From NCBI RefSeq assembly GCF_030294945.1, contig NZ_AP018448.1:1426001-1490000 (forward strand): a DNA stretch of 64,000 bases. Direction: 5' to 3'. Below, piece after piece: positions 7,191-15,086 of this stretch. Source of the stretch: Streptomyces graminofaciens. Lineage in GTDB: Bacteria > Actinomycetota > Actinomycetes > Streptomycetales > Streptomycetaceae. Each line of letters opens with the position of its first letter. Position 1 is the stretch's first letter. The notes under the pieces are model-generated. The model saw nothing but the letters and a program-made list of their open reading frames with translations. It ran no database searches and had not been told where the DNA came from. A program made the translations under genes and the position numbers.

Positions 7191-7378
7191 AGGTACCTCC
7201 CGGTGGGCACGGTGTCGGCGGTCCAGAGGGCGACGCGTCCGACGCCTTGGTCGCGGAGGTCGCGCATCTCGTGTTGGCGGAGGTCGAACGGGGTGGGGGC
7301 GTGGTCGCCGGGCTGGTAGTCGTCGTAGTCGCTGGCGTTGGTGCAGATGTCGTGCCAGTCGATCGGCGGGGCCGTCAC
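7187..7378 (-). CDS. Small acidic hypothetical protein (63 aa)
   Basis: The product starts VTAPPIDWHDICTNASDYDD and is rich in Asp/Tyr in its first half, then has a basic/beta-like half (DLRDQGVGRVALWTADTVPT). GTGA overlaps link it with both neighbours. No family recognised. Confidence 0.6.
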   Translation of the reverse strand: MTAPPIDWHDICTNASDYDDYQPGDHAPTPFDLRQHEMRDLRDQGVGRVALWTADTVPTGRYL

Positions 7379-7698
7379 GGCTGCTCCCGTGAGTTGGCCG
7401 CGCGGGCCACGGGGTCGGCGGTCGGTGCGATGACGCAGCGGCTCGGGTCGCCGGACAGCCATCCGGTGCCAGGCATGTCGCAGTTGAGTTCGGCGGGGTG
7501 GGAGTCGACGTAGTCGTAGCTGCTGGTGACGCCTGAGTGGTGGTGGTCACAGACGAGGGAGAAGTGGCCTCGTGGGGCGAGGAGCCAGGCGATGTGCCAG
7601 GTGGCGGTGTTGGGGCATTCGGGGTCGGTGGGCCAGGTGCGTGCGCCGCAGCGGAGGGTTCCGGCGCGGGGGGTGGGTTTGCGGGGCGGTGTGCGCAC
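7375..7698 (-). CDS. Cys/His-containing small protein (107 aa)
   Basis: I chose the GTG at 7698 because it has a GGAG motif 5 bases upstream; a longer version could begin at 7725. It contains TLRCGARTWPTDPECPNTAT, LVCDHHHSGV and ELNCDMPGTGW, a scattered Cys/His set that could bind one zinc. The stop overlaps the next start by GTGA. Function unknown. Confidence 0.6.
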   Translation of the reverse strand: MRTPPRKPTPRAGTLRCGARTWPTDPECPNTATWHIAWLLAPRGHFSLVCDHHHSGVTSSYDYVDSHPAELNCDMPGTGWLSGDPSRCVIAPTADPVARAANSREQP

Positions 7699-7735
7699 GT
7701 CGGTCTCCGTGTGTTGGTGTGGCACGGGCAGGGGC

Positions 7736-7975
7736 TCAGGCGGGGGGCTTGCCGGTTTCCATCACGGCGTCCATGTGCTGGTGGACGGCGTTGATCAGGT
7801 CGCGGGCTCCGGTGACGGTGAGGCCGGTGATGGTGGCGTCGTAGCGGCGTCCGGCGTGGCGGTCGTCGGGCTGGGTGATGGCGAGTTCGACGTGGGCGCC
7901 GTGGGGTGCGGCGTCGATGGCGGCGTAGGTCTCGTTGCGGGTGAGGCTGGTGATGGTGATCGCTGCGAGGTTCAT
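7736..7975 (-). CDS. Small hypothetical protein (79 aa)
   Basis: It starts MNLAAITITSLTRNETYAAI and has a GGAGACCCG ribosome binding site. A beta-rich half (VELAITQPDD ... YDATITGLTVTG) is followed by a helix (ARDLINAVHQHMDAVMETGK). No family recognised. The 199 bp upstream of it (7976-8174) contain no other gene that I can support. Confidence 0.6.
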   Translation of the reverse strand: MNLAAITITSLTRNETYAAIDAAPHGAHVELAITQPDDRHAGRRYDATITGLTVTGARDLINAVHQHMDAVMETGKPPA

Positions 7976-8174
7976 CGGGTCTCCATGTCGGTGTGGTTTG
8001 TGCGGGTTTGGGGTTCGGGTTGGGGTCGCGGGGCGGAAGCGTGGCCCTCAGAGGCGCCCTGCGGCCCCTGGAGGCGGCTCCAGCGTCGCGAGGCACCGGC
8101 GAGCGGGGTTGAGGCCGCGAGAGGGGCCGTCAGGGCCTTTCTCGGGCCCAAGTTGCCGGGGTGAGGATCTGCAC

Positions 8175-8393
8175 TCACGGCCCCTCCCGAGGTTCCGTCA
8201 CGGTTTGCGGCATTTCGACACCCATGCGGAACGCCGCCAACTCCACCGCCTCCGCGATCGACAGCTCCCCGTCCGACTCCGCCCACATCTGCGCGGCCCT
8301 GCGGGACAGTTCGTCGGCGACCGCCTGCACCTCCGGCGGCATCTGCGGGCGGCCCTTCCGGCTACGACGGCCGGGCTGGAAGTCGTGGCTCAC
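8175..8393 (-). CDS. Small hypothetical protein with basic N-terminus (72 aa)
   Basis: A GTG start overlaps the upstream stop (GTGA). The sequence begins VSHDFQPGRRSRKGRPQMPP, then helices (EVQAVADELSRRAAQMWAES, LSIAEAVELAAFRMGVE). The basic N-terminus and helical body could bind nucleic acid. Family unknown. Confidence 0.6.
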   Translation of the reverse strand: MSHDFQPGRRSRKGRPQMPPEVQAVADELSRRAAQMWAESDGELSIAEAVELAAFRMGVEMPQTVTEPREGP

Positions 8394-8962
8394 GACTGCG
8401 GCTCCTCGACGGCCGAGGGTCCGGGGCAGATGAACGGGTACGGCGGGTTCGTGCCCTCACAGGCCGGGCAGTCCTCTGCGTTCACGCGTCCGCCGACGTG
8501 CTCCGGTGTCTCGTTCTGCTGCTCGCCAGCCACACACGGGCCGCCGGACGGCTGCTCGCCGTCGAGCGCGCGGATCGTCGGGCAGGGCCAAGGGTTCTCG
8601 TCGCAGCCTTCGATGCCGTCGGGGTCGCAGCCGATGCACCACTGCTTGAGCTTGCAGCGGACGTTGACGCACTCGACGGGTTGGTGCAGGGCGCGGACTC
8701 GGGCGACGGCCTCAGCGTCCGCTCGTGTCGCGGGCGGCGGGACAGACACGGCAGCAGGAGCGGGCCCGACGACCACGACCGTGGTCCGCTGCGCGATCCG
8801 GTACACGAACTCCGGCCGCATCCTGCGGCGCGCTGCAAGACGCTCGGTCGCGAAGTCCAGATCGGTGGCCGTGCTGCTGGCTTGCTCCCACGTGCCGTCA
8901 GGCTGCTGGCACTGGACGAAGTACTCCACCGTCTCGCGGCGGTCGGTCTCGGGGTTGGTCAC
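8390..8962 (-). CDS. Cys-rich actinophage-type hypothetical protein (190 aa)
   Basis: The GTG at 8962 has a GAGGAG ribosome binding site. The N-terminal half (YFVQCQQPDGTWEQAS, then RRRMRPEFVYRIAQRT) resembles a small beta domain. The C-terminal half has many cysteines (VECVNVRCKLKQWCIGC, WPCPTIRALDGEQ, CPACEGTNPP), likely two zinc sites. The WPCPTIRAL motif recurs in actinobacterial prophage proteins of unknown function. It overlaps the next gene by GTGA. Confidence 0.65.
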   Translation of the reverse strand: MTNPETDRRETVEYFVQCQQPDGTWEQASSTATDLDFATERLAARRRMRPEFVYRIAQRTTVVVVGPAPAAVSVPPPATRADAEAVARVRALHQPVECVNVRCKLKQWCIGCDPDGIEGCDENPWPCPTIRALDGEQPSGGPCVAGEQQNETPEHVGGRVNAEDCPACEGTNPPYPFICPGPSAVEEPQS

Positions 8963-9048
8963 AGCTTCTCCTCGGGGATGATCAGGGGGGCCGGACGCCG
9001 GTAGGTCGAATACCGGCGGCCGGCGTTCTGGCGGGGTAGCCGGATGCG

Positions 9049-9522
9049 TCAGACCGCGGCGGCGGCGCGGCAGGGCTCGCTGCTGTACTCGCCGTTGTCC
9101 TGTCGCTGGCAGGAGCAGACCTGCTCTTCGCGGATGTGGGAGCAGCGCTCGATGCCGGGGTCCTCGCGGCCGTCGTCGTCGAAGTACTCGTCGCACTCGC
9201 GGTCCAGGCACTCGAAGGTGCCGACGAGAACCGTGACGGGCTCGTGCGCGGTGTCGATGCTGGGGACGATGCCGTGCTTGGGTCGGGCGTGCTCGCGTAC
9301 CCGGCACGCCTCCCACGGCACCATGTCGCCCTCCTCGGCGGAGCAGGCCAGACAGGCGGATCCGGCGGGGGCGGACAGGCAGAGGATGCCGTCGTCGTAG
9401 GGCTGGTGGTTGCACATCCACTGGTCCCAGGCGTCGGTGCCCTGTTCGGGGATCGGCTTGTGGGGGCAGTGGTCGGTGTCGGCGGACCAGTAGTAGGTGC
9501 CGGGCTCGTGCTGGTCGGTCAT
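9049..9522 (-). CDS. Acidic Cys/His-rich protein (157 aa)
   Basis: The protein starts MTDQHEPGTYYWSADTDHCP and has about twelve cysteines spread along its length (SACLACSAEEGD, ECLDRECDEYF, VCSCQRQDNGEYSS), with very acidic spacing segments. It probably binds zinc. It stands alone with 63-86 bp gaps on each side. No enzyme motif visible. Confidence 0.6.
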   Translation of the reverse strand: MTDQHEPGTYYWSADTDHCPHKPIPEQGTDAWDQWMCNHQPYDDGILCLSAPAGSACLACSAEEGDMVPWEACRVREHARPKHGIVPSIDTAHEPVTVLVGTFECLDRECDEYFDDDGREDPGIERCSHIREEQVCSCQRQDNGEYSSEPCRAAAAV

Positions 9523-9585
9523 CGGGTGGCCTTTCGTGGGTGGGCGGACCGGTCCCCGCGTGGGTGATCGTCGGCTGGGCGCGGG

Positions 9586-9930
9586 CTACACGACGGGGTT
9601 GAGGGCGCGGGCCACAGCGGCCGGGTGGTTGGCGCTGCACCAGCCGCAGGTCTCGGCGTCACGCTCGGACGGGTCGAGCATCGCCAGGCAGCCGAGCCAG
9701 TCCGCGAGGGCGAGCGCGAGGGGCGGGTCCATCGCGGCGATGAAGGCGGCGCACTCGGGGGTTTCGGCGGTGGCGACGTCGTAGAGGCCGTGGTCGCCTT
9801 GGGTGACGTGGCGGTCGTCGGCGTGGAAGCGGGCGGCGACGGGGTTGGGCGGGCTGATCGCGGCGACGAGTTGGCGGAGCTTGTCGGCGGCGGCTCGGAG
9901 TTCGGCGGCTTCGGCGGCGGCGGCGGTCAT
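9586..9930 (-). CDS. Conserved mobile-element protein (114 aa)
   Basis: The start MTAAAAEAAELRAAADKLRQ leads to a helix, then AARFHADDRHVTQGDHGLYD, then CAAFIAAMDPPLALALADWL, then a C-terminal CGWCSANHPAAVARALN. The A-A-x-I-A-x-M-x-P-x-x-A-L-A-L-A-D-W-L signature is widespread in Streptomyces phages, plasmids and AICEs, without known function. The frame upstream of Met 9930 looks untranslated. Confidence 0.7.
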   Translation of the reverse strand: MTAAAAEAAELRAAADKLRQLVAAISPPNPVAARFHADDRHVTQGDHGLYDVATAETPECAAFIAAMDPPLALALADWLGCLAMLDPSERDAETCGWCSANHPAAVARALNPVV

Positions 9931-10013
9931 GGTGGTGTCCTGTCTGGTTGCCGTCCCACCCTTGGCGAGACGGTGCGGTTCGTGTCGATGGCGGGAAGAC
10001 GCCACGGGCGCGG

Positions 10014-10292
10014 TCAGGTAGGCGGCTCGGCCGCGGGGTCGAACGGGCGCTTAAGCCGCCACTGGTGGCCGCACTCCCGGTTCGTGCAGCAGGCGCGCGG
10101 GCGGCCGACGGTGCGCGAGTTGTCGGCCATGAGGACGCGCGGTTCGCAGTCCCATTCCTCGCGGCGCACCACACCGTCGTCGCCGATCACGGCAAGGCCC
10201 CAGTCGAGGTAGCCGGTGATGTCCTCGGCGATGGTCACCGGCGCTCCGCATTGGGTGCAGGCGAGCGCGCGGGGCTCGGGCGTGGTGTTCAC
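10014..10292 (-). CDS. Zinc-ribbon hypothetical protein (92 aa)
   Basis: A GTG start follows a clear AGGAGA site. Near the N-terminus is ALACTQCGAPVTIAEDITGY and near the C-terminus ACCTNRECGHQWRLK, giving a four-Cys zinc ribbon with an insert. It may bind nucleic acid or act as an adaptor. Its neighbours are also small Cys-containing proteins. Confidence 0.65.
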   Translation of the reverse strand: MNTTPEPRALACTQCGAPVTIAEDITGYLDWGLAVIGDDGVVRREEWDCEPRVLMADNSRTVGRPRACCTNRECGHQWRLKRPFDPAAEPPT

Positions 10293-10318
10293 GGTTGTCT
10301 CCTGTGGTGGGCGGGGGC

Positions 10319-10573
10319 TCAAACGGCGGGGGTGGTGGCGGGCTGGTGCTCGGCGGGGAGGTCGGCGTCGCAGTAGAAGCCGATGGTCAGGTGCATGCCG
10401 TGGTCCTCGACGACCTTCCAGACGGCGATGCCAGTGCAGGCTGGGCGGCCGTCCTGGGCGCGGTGGTAGTTGGTCGTGCAGTCGGCGAGGTCGGTGTAGT
10501 CGGGCAGCACCCAGCCGGCGGGGCGGTGGAAGATCCGGACTTCGGGGCCGTCGTGGTCGTGGATGGCGTCCAT
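10319..10573 (-). CDS. Small hypothetical protein (84 aa)
   Basis: The start MDAIHDHDGPEVRIFHRPAG at 10573 has an AAGGGAC site. The body looks like a compact beta protein with a few cysteines (LADCTTNYHRAQDGRPACTG, GFYCDADLPAEHQ). No family recognised. Confidence 0.6.
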   Translation of the reverse strand: MDAIHDHDGPEVRIFHRPAGWVLPDYTDLADCTTNYHRAQDGRPACTGIAVWKVVEDHGMHLTIGFYCDADLPAEHQPATTPAV

Positions 10574-10607
10574 GGGGCGGGTCCCTTTCAGGTGGTGGCG
10601 GGGTAGA

Positions 10608-11330
10608 TCAGGCGGTGCGGGGCGGGGCGACGTGGCAGTCGGAGTTGGTGAACCGCAGCCCCACGTCGCCGGACTGGTAGGCGTGGCCGCCGGCAAGCCG
10701 GCCACGGCAGGCACGGCACCGGAAGTCGGCGGTCCACTGGCCGCAGAGGCAGTCCGGGCAGAGGGTGAACCAGGCGCCGCGCCCGCAGGCCGGCTCCCAC
10801 ACGGGATGACCCTCCTCGCGCCAGGTTCGGACGCGACTTGCGGCCCACGGCCTGTCGTCGTACTCGGGGTCCAGCCATGGGTTGTAGGGCTTCGGCGGGC
10901 GCCCTATGACGACCAACTGGCCGCCGGGCCATTCGCACACGCAGTCGCCACCGCAGCGGCAGGCGAGCATCTGGCCCAGCTCGATGGCCTTCTCAATTCG
11001 CGGGACGCCAGTGCCTTTGACCTCTAGCCACGCACCGATGTCGGGGAGCCGGAAGTCGGGTATGTACTTGGCCCCGGAGTCGAGAGTGATCGTCTCGGGT
11101 TCGTACTCCCAGCGAACCCTGTAGGTGTCGAGGGTGGCGGCCCAGTCGGCTTCGAGTTTGGATCGGAACGTGATCCCGCCATACCAACTGGGCAGCGCCT
11201 CGTGGGTCATGTCGCCAGCGAGTGCGCCCGGCTGGCCACTCTCGTGCCCGGCGCGGACGTGCACCTGGCGGAAGTAGACGCCGAAGGGGTTGTCCTCGGG
11301 TATGGCGTCGCAGAGCTCTTCGAAACTCAC
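10608..11330 (-). CDS. PD-(D/E)XK nuclease with C-terminal zinc ribbon (240 aa)
   Basis: Its GTG start overlaps the stop of dnaB (GTGA). Residues ~50-105 show the nuclease core: FRSKLEADWAATLDTY (Glu), YIPDFRLP (catalytic Asp) and AWLEVKGTG (E-x-K). A second part has paired cysteines (CRCGGDCVCEWPGG; CPDCLCGQWTADFRCRACRG), a likely zinc ribbon. The core resembles TnsA/VSR-like and phage recombination endonucleases that act on branched or mispaired DNA. Linkage to the helicase suggests work at replication intermediates; resolvase function is inference. Confidence 0.75.
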   Translation of the reverse strand: MSFEELCDAIPEDNPFGVYFRQVHVRAGHESGQPGALAGDMTHEALPSWYGGITFRSKLEADWAATLDTYRVRWEYEPETITLDSGAKYIPDFRLPDIGAWLEVKGTGVPRIEKAIELGQMLACRCGGDCVCEWPGGQLVVIGRPPKPYNPWLDPEYDDRPWAASRVRTWREEGHPVWEPACGRGAWFTLCPDCLCGQWTADFRCRACRGRLAGGHAYQSGDVGLRFTNSDCHVAPPRTA

Positions 11331-13732
11331 CAGATCGCTCCCGTCTCGGAGTAGCCGCTGTACTGGTCGGCGTCGATGGGCTTGTAAGAGATCCAGGGCC
11401 ACTTCTCGCCCTGCTTGATGAATTGAGGCCAGTCGCGTTCGTCGCGGCTGCCTCGCCAGGGGACAACTCGTCGGCCGCGGGCGCCTTCGACGTTCTGCGC
11501 GGACTTCTCGTCTTCGACGGGGCGCAGGCCGAACCCGAACTCGGGCCAGCGCATCCACAGGCTGGAGCCGAGGGGGCGCAGGGAGCGCGGGCCCATGTTG
11601 TTGCCGTGGGGGGCGTGGGCCTCCATGAGGACGGTGCAGCCGGCGGTGGCGCGGGCTTCGTCGATGACGACGGAGACTTTGCGGGCGAGTTCTTCGTCGT
11701 TGGGGTTGCCTGCGTGGAGCCGGTAGACGGGGCCGATGATCAGTACGTCTGGCTTGATCTTTTCGACGCGGCGCATCGCCCACGCCCGGTCGGACGGCCG
11801 GGTCAGGTCGAGGCCCTGGGGGCGGCATTCGATGTGGAACTGGCCGCGGCGTACCGGCTGCTCGAGGCCCTCGGCGGCGGCGAGCAGGGGCCGGAACTTG
11901 CGGCGGGAGGCGGCCTCACCGTTCTCGCAGTCGAGGGTAAGCACCTTGACGGGGTCGATGACCTCCCAGGTGCGGAACGGGTGGATGCCGGCGGCGAGGG
12001 TGACGGACATCTGCCGAAGCAGAGTGCTGTTGTGCGTGGGGATGCACTCGCGTCCGACGACGAACATGCCGTCCGCCCGGTCCACTTGGATGCACCGCAC
12101 GGGCACGGGGTCCACGGGATCAACTGCCTTGATGTAGCGCAGTTCGGCCCGGCGGGTCCTCAGGGGCCGCATCCGGTTCGCTTTGCGGGCGAGACGGAAG
12201 ACCGGCAGTGCGGTGATGAACTGAATGCGGTACCGGATGCCGACAATCCGCCCGTTGAGGGTGGCAGGATCTTGACGCAGGGTCGCTTTGATGCCGAGCC
12301 CGAGGACCAGCTCCAGGAAGCCGTCGGCGAGGGCCTTGTTGGTGACGGAGAACTCGCACTTGTTGCTGCCGAGCGCGGTGCCGTCCGTGTCCATGAGGCC
12401 CTGCAGCAGGGCGAGACGCTGCTCTGCCGAAGCCCGCAGGTAGATCGTCGGGATGTGCTTGTTGTTGAGCACGCCGAGCGCACGCAGTTTCCCAGCGATG
12501 GTGGCGTCGCCTCGCTTGCCCTTCCCGGTTCCGTCGCCAAGCGTCCACAGGAACGGAGTGGTCATCTTGCGCACGGGGATGCCAGCCGCACGGATGTTCT
12601 CGATGATCTCCGCGTCTTCGGGGTCGCAGGTGATGCGACTTCCGGCGGAGTGCCCGTCGCCGAGCCAGGCGCCGAGGGCGTAGGGGTCGATCGACAGTTG
12701 CTGTGCCGGGTACTGCAACGGCGCGCAGGTCTCGATGGAGTGGTTGAGGGCGTGGCCGCCCCTGGCCGTGAGTGTCTGGGCGATGTGCTCGGTGGTGACG
12801 ACCTGCGGGAAGTACTTGCGCTTGTGAGCCTGGTCGGTGCCGTGCGGCTTGAGCGGCCCGCGCTTGGCGTGACGGGCGGTCGCTTCTCGAGAGAGCAGCG
12901 TCTCGGTGAGCCAGAGGTGTGCAGCGTCGGCGACGATCTCTGCGCCATCGGAGAACTGCATCCGGTAGCAGGGTCGGCCGAGCATCGGCTCGGTGGCGGC
13001 GATGATCCGGGTGATGGTCCCGTCGGGGGCGAAGACTTCCTGTCCGACGGTGAGCTCACCCATCGTCGTCCACCCCTTGGGCGTGGGAACGGGCGTGTCC
13101 AGTGCGAGCGCCTTGCCGCCTCCCTCACTCGCCGTAAGGATCAGCCGGTCTTGCCGCTCGAGGAGTCCGGGGACGACCCAGTCGTAGGTGTCCTCGTGCT
13201 GGACGAAGTCGAGGATGTCTTCGACGGGGAGGTCTTCGGAGGCCATGCCGCGGTCGCGGAGGTCGCGGGATTCTGCGACGACGCGTTCGATGAGGTCGGT
13301 TGTTTCGCCGGTGGTGCTGTAGCCGGCTTGGGCGGTGCGGGTGCCGAGTTCGATGAGGGACCGGCGCAGGCCGCGGTCTTGGACGATCTCGGCGTAGTAC
13401 TCGCCGTTGGCGGCGGTGGGTACGGCGCGGACGAGCGTGTACAGGTAGGCGGCGCCGCCGACGCGCATGAGGTCGCCGGTGTCGGCGAGGTATTTGCCGA
13501 GGGTGATCTGGTCGACGGACAGGCCCCGGGAGTCCATGTGCAGGATCGCGCTGAAGATCACTTGATGGCGGGGCTGGTAGAACGCGGCTACTTCGACGGC
13601 GTCACGGACTTCGGCGAGGGCGGTCTTGGAGAGCAGGCAGGCTCCGAGGGCGCCCTGCTCGGCTTCGAAGTCTTGCGGCGGGACGCGCTCGAGCGGGATG
13701 TCCGTGTAGTCGGGCTCGAGGTCGGTGGTCAC
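11327..13732 (-). CDS. dnaB: DnaB-type replicative helicase precursor with intein (801 aa)
   Basis: The N-terminal DnaB domain (residues ~16-165; VPPQDFEAEQGALGACLLS) binds primase or loader in this family. The RecA-like ATPase starts with Walker A at ~203, SEGGGK|ST, interrupted after Lys207 by a 361-residue intein and resumed at Ser569. Walker B is DVLIIGPVYRL. After splicing the helicase would have 440 residues, as expected for phage DnaB/RepA-like helicases. The GTG start directly follows the TAA of the initiator-like gene, and the 3' end overlaps a nuclease gene. Together with the initiator and its iterons this forms the element's replication module. Confidence 0.9.
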   Translation of the reverse strand: MTTDLEPDYTDIPLERVPPQDFEAEQGALGACLLSKTALAEVRDAVEVAAFYQPRHQVIFSAILHMDSRGLSVDQITLGKYLADTGDLMRVGGAAYLYTLVRAVPTAANGEYYAEIVQDRGLRRSLIELGTRTAQAGYSTTGETTDLIERVVAESRDLRDRGMASEDLPVEDILDFVQHEDTYDWVVPGLLERQDRLILTASEGGGKALALDTPVPTPKGWTTMGELTVGQEVFAPDGTITRIIAATEPMLGRPCYRMQFSDGAEIVADAAHLWLTETLLSREATARHAKRGPLKPHGTDQAHKRKYFPQVVTTEHIAQTLTARGGHALNHSIETCAPLQYPAQQLSIDPYALGAWLGDGHSAGSRITCDPEDAEIIENIRAAGIPVRKMTTPFLWTLGDGTGKGKRGDATIAGKLRALGVLNNKHIPTIYLRASAEQRLALLQGLMDTDGTALGSNKCEFSVTNKALADGFLELVLGLGIKATLRQDPATLNGRIVGIRYRIQFITALPVFRLARKANRMRPLRTRRAELRYIKAVDPVDPVPVRCIQVDRADGMFVVGRECIPTHNSTLLRQMSVTLAAGIHPFRTWEVIDPVKVLTLDCENGEAASRRKFRPLLAAAEGLEQPVRRGQFHIECRPQGLDLTRPSDRAWAMRRVEKIKPDVLIIGPVYRLHAGNPNDEELARKVSVVIDEARATAGCTVLMEAHAPHGNNMGPRSLRPLGSSLWMRWPEFGFGLRPVEDEKSAQNVEGARGRRVVPWRGSRDERDWPQFIKQGEKWPWISYKPIDADQYSGYSETGAIW
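12029..13111 (-). other. Class 3 intein with LAGLIDADG homing endonuclease inside dnaB
   Basis: The intein spans precursor residues 208-568. It begins with Ala (ALALDTPVPTPKGW) rather than Cys or Ser, ends in THN, and is followed by Ser569. The class 3 W-C-T set is complete: Trp274 at block B position 12 (DAAHLWLT), Cys547 at block F position 4 (PVRCIQVD), Thr566 at block G position 5 (IPTHN). Two LAGLIDADG motifs are present (ALGAWLGDGH ~353-361 and LLQGLMDTDG ~442-451), so the homing nuclease may be active. Insertion inside the Walker A GK|S site is a classic intein site. Confidence 0.9.
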
Positions 13733-14545
13733 TTAGAAGATCCCCCTGTCTTCAGGGCTCTGGCCCACGGCGCGCAGGTGCGGGCGGGGCGTGTGGATGG
13801 GGCTGCCGGCCGCGGGCTTGGGCGGGAGTTCGCTCCAGCCGCGCATGAAGTAGCGGGCGGAGTCGACGTGGGTGCGGTCGGCGGTGCGGCGGGCATAGGC
13901 GACGAGCGCCGGGACGCCGCATTTGCTGATGAGTGCGATGAGCGGGAACCACTGGTCGCCGGTGAAGGGCCAGCGGACGATGACGCCGCTGGCGGTCATG
14001 CTGTCGACGAGCGGGCGGACGGCGTCGGGGATGCCGTAATCGTCCTGCTGCTGCCTCTCCGGCTCTCCCTCGTGCTTGCTGGGTGAGTGGGTTGGGGAGT
14101 GTGGGTCAGAATCCGGCCCACTAGAGGGCCGAAATCCGGCCCTCTCTGGGTCAGAATCCGGCCCACTAGCGTGATCATGGTTCGGGCTTAGTGGGTCAGA
14201 ATCCGGCCCACTAGAGGTGGTCTCGTGAGTCTCTAGTGGGTCAGAATCCGGCCCACTAGAGGTGGACGGCCGGACGTACCCGACCGCTTTCGGGAGCCGG
14301 TACTGCGACGGCCGCGTCCCCTTGCCGAGCTCCTGCAGCTCCAGTTCCCCGGACAGCACGGCTGCCTTGACGGCGGCCTTGACCGTCGACCGCGGGGCAT
14401 TGAGAGCCTCCATGAAGTCGGCATAGCTCAGCCGCACCACGCACCTGGGAGTGCGCACCTGGTCGGCTACGTAGAGCAGCGCGATCCGGGCGTTCCCCTT
14501 CGACTGGGAGTGGTTCCACACCCAGTGCATGGCGTCCAAGGTCAC
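13733..14545 (-). CDS. Replication-initiator-like protein with in-gene iterons (270 aa)
   Basis: The N-terminal ~90 residues form a winged-helix-like domain (MEALNAPRSTVKAAVKAAVL, then GELELQELGKGTRPSQYRLP). A linker at ~93-155 repeats SGPDSDP four times at a 15-residue period, encoded by DNA iterons. The C-terminal domain (~165-270) is helical with RWPFTGDQWFPLIALISKCG. The layout of HTH domain, iteron-encoded linker and C-terminal domain next to DnaB mirrors lambda O, where O binds iterons inside its own gene and recruits helicase through P. No separate helicase loader is recognised here. Confidence 0.65.
   Translation of the reverse strand: MTLDAMHWVWNHSQSKGNARIALLYVADQVRTPRCVVRLSYADFMEALNAPRSTVKAAVKAAVLSGELELQELGKGTRPSQYRLPKAVGYVRPSTSSGPDSDPLETHETTSSGPDSDPLSPNHDHASGPDSDPERAGFRPSSGPDSDPHSPTHSPSKHEGEPERQQQDDYGIPDAVRPLVDSMTASGVIVRWPFTGDQWFPLIALISKCGVPALVAYARRTADRTHVDSARYFMRGWSELPPKPAAGSPIHTPRPHLRAVGQSPEDRGIF
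14102..14265 (-). repeat. Five iterons inside the initiator gene, probable replication origin
   Basis: Copies of GTGGGTCAGAATCCGGCCCA(C) have core starts at 14106, 14151, 14196 and 14241; a variant GAGGGCCGAAATCCGGCCCT lies at 14129. Spacings are 23, 22, 45 and 45 bp, that is two or four helical turns. Each copy is an imperfect palindrome (TGGG...CCCA, AGGG...CCCT). The four main copies are identical even at third codon positions, and the variant copy is read in another frame, so selection is on DNA rather than peptide. Confidence 0.75.
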
Positions 14546-14627
14546 GGCTTTGTCCTTCGGCTGGAGCGGATGAATCGGGGGCGGAGGGCGGCGGGTTAGG
14601 GTCCGGCGCGCGGCCGACAGCAGCCGG

Positions 14628-15086
14628 TCACGCGGCGGCCCTGGCCCGGTGGACGGTGCGCTTGGAGCAGCGGACGCGTTCGGCGATGACCGCGGCCGAC
14701 AGGCCCCAGCGGTCGAGCCGGTGGATGGCGGCGTGACGTTCCCGCGGCGTCAGCCGGGCGGGCGGATCCCCGGCGACAGTGCGTTCGATGGCGGCCACGT
14801 CCGGCTGTGCCGGGACGTAGGCGCGGGCAGCCTGCTCGCGTTGCCGTCGGCGCCGGCATTCGAGGCAGATCAGATGCCCGTTCTCGCTGCTGCCGAGGTT
14901 GAGCGGGAAGGGGTGCCCGTGGCGGCAGTTCGGGCTGTCGGGGGTGGTGTGGTAGCCGGGGAGGCCGAGGCGCCGTCGGTGGCGTGCGACGGTGGTGCGG
15001 GCGGCCCCGGTGCGGCGGTGGATCTCGAGGTTGCTCAGTCCGGCACGGAGGAGTGCCTCGATGTGGGCGCGTTGCTCGGCGCTCAT
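14628..15086 (-). CDS. HTH DNA-binding protein (152 aa)
   Basis: The start MSAEQRAHIEALLRAGLSNL overlaps the upstream stop by ATGA. An N-terminal helix-turn-helix (LSNLEIHRRTGAARTTVARH) is followed by CRHGHPFPLNLG and ICLECRRRRQREQ, a HNH-like or zinc segment, and then a second HTH at the C-terminus (LSAAVIAERVRCSKRTVHRA). Two HTH units around a small metal site suggest a repressor or DNA-bending protein of the early region. Confidence 0.7.
   Translation of the reverse strand: MSAEQRAHIEALLRAGLSNLEIHRRTGAARTTVARHRRRLGLPGYHTTPDSPNCRHGHPFPLNLGSSENGHLICLECRRRRQREQAARAYVPAQPDVAAIERTVAGDPPARLTPRERHAAIHRLDRWGLSAAVIAERVRCSKRTVHRARAAA

Noticed and set aside
11222..14086. A 954-codon open frame on the + strand
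   Set aside because: It runs antisense through the DnaB/intein gene, whose motifs are unmistakable. High GC keeps opposite frames open; the product is low-complexity and shows no domain.
14102..14265. A CRISPR-like array
   Set aside because: Only five copies, in-gene, with two different spacings and recurring, not unique, intervals; the palindromic repeats fit iterons better.
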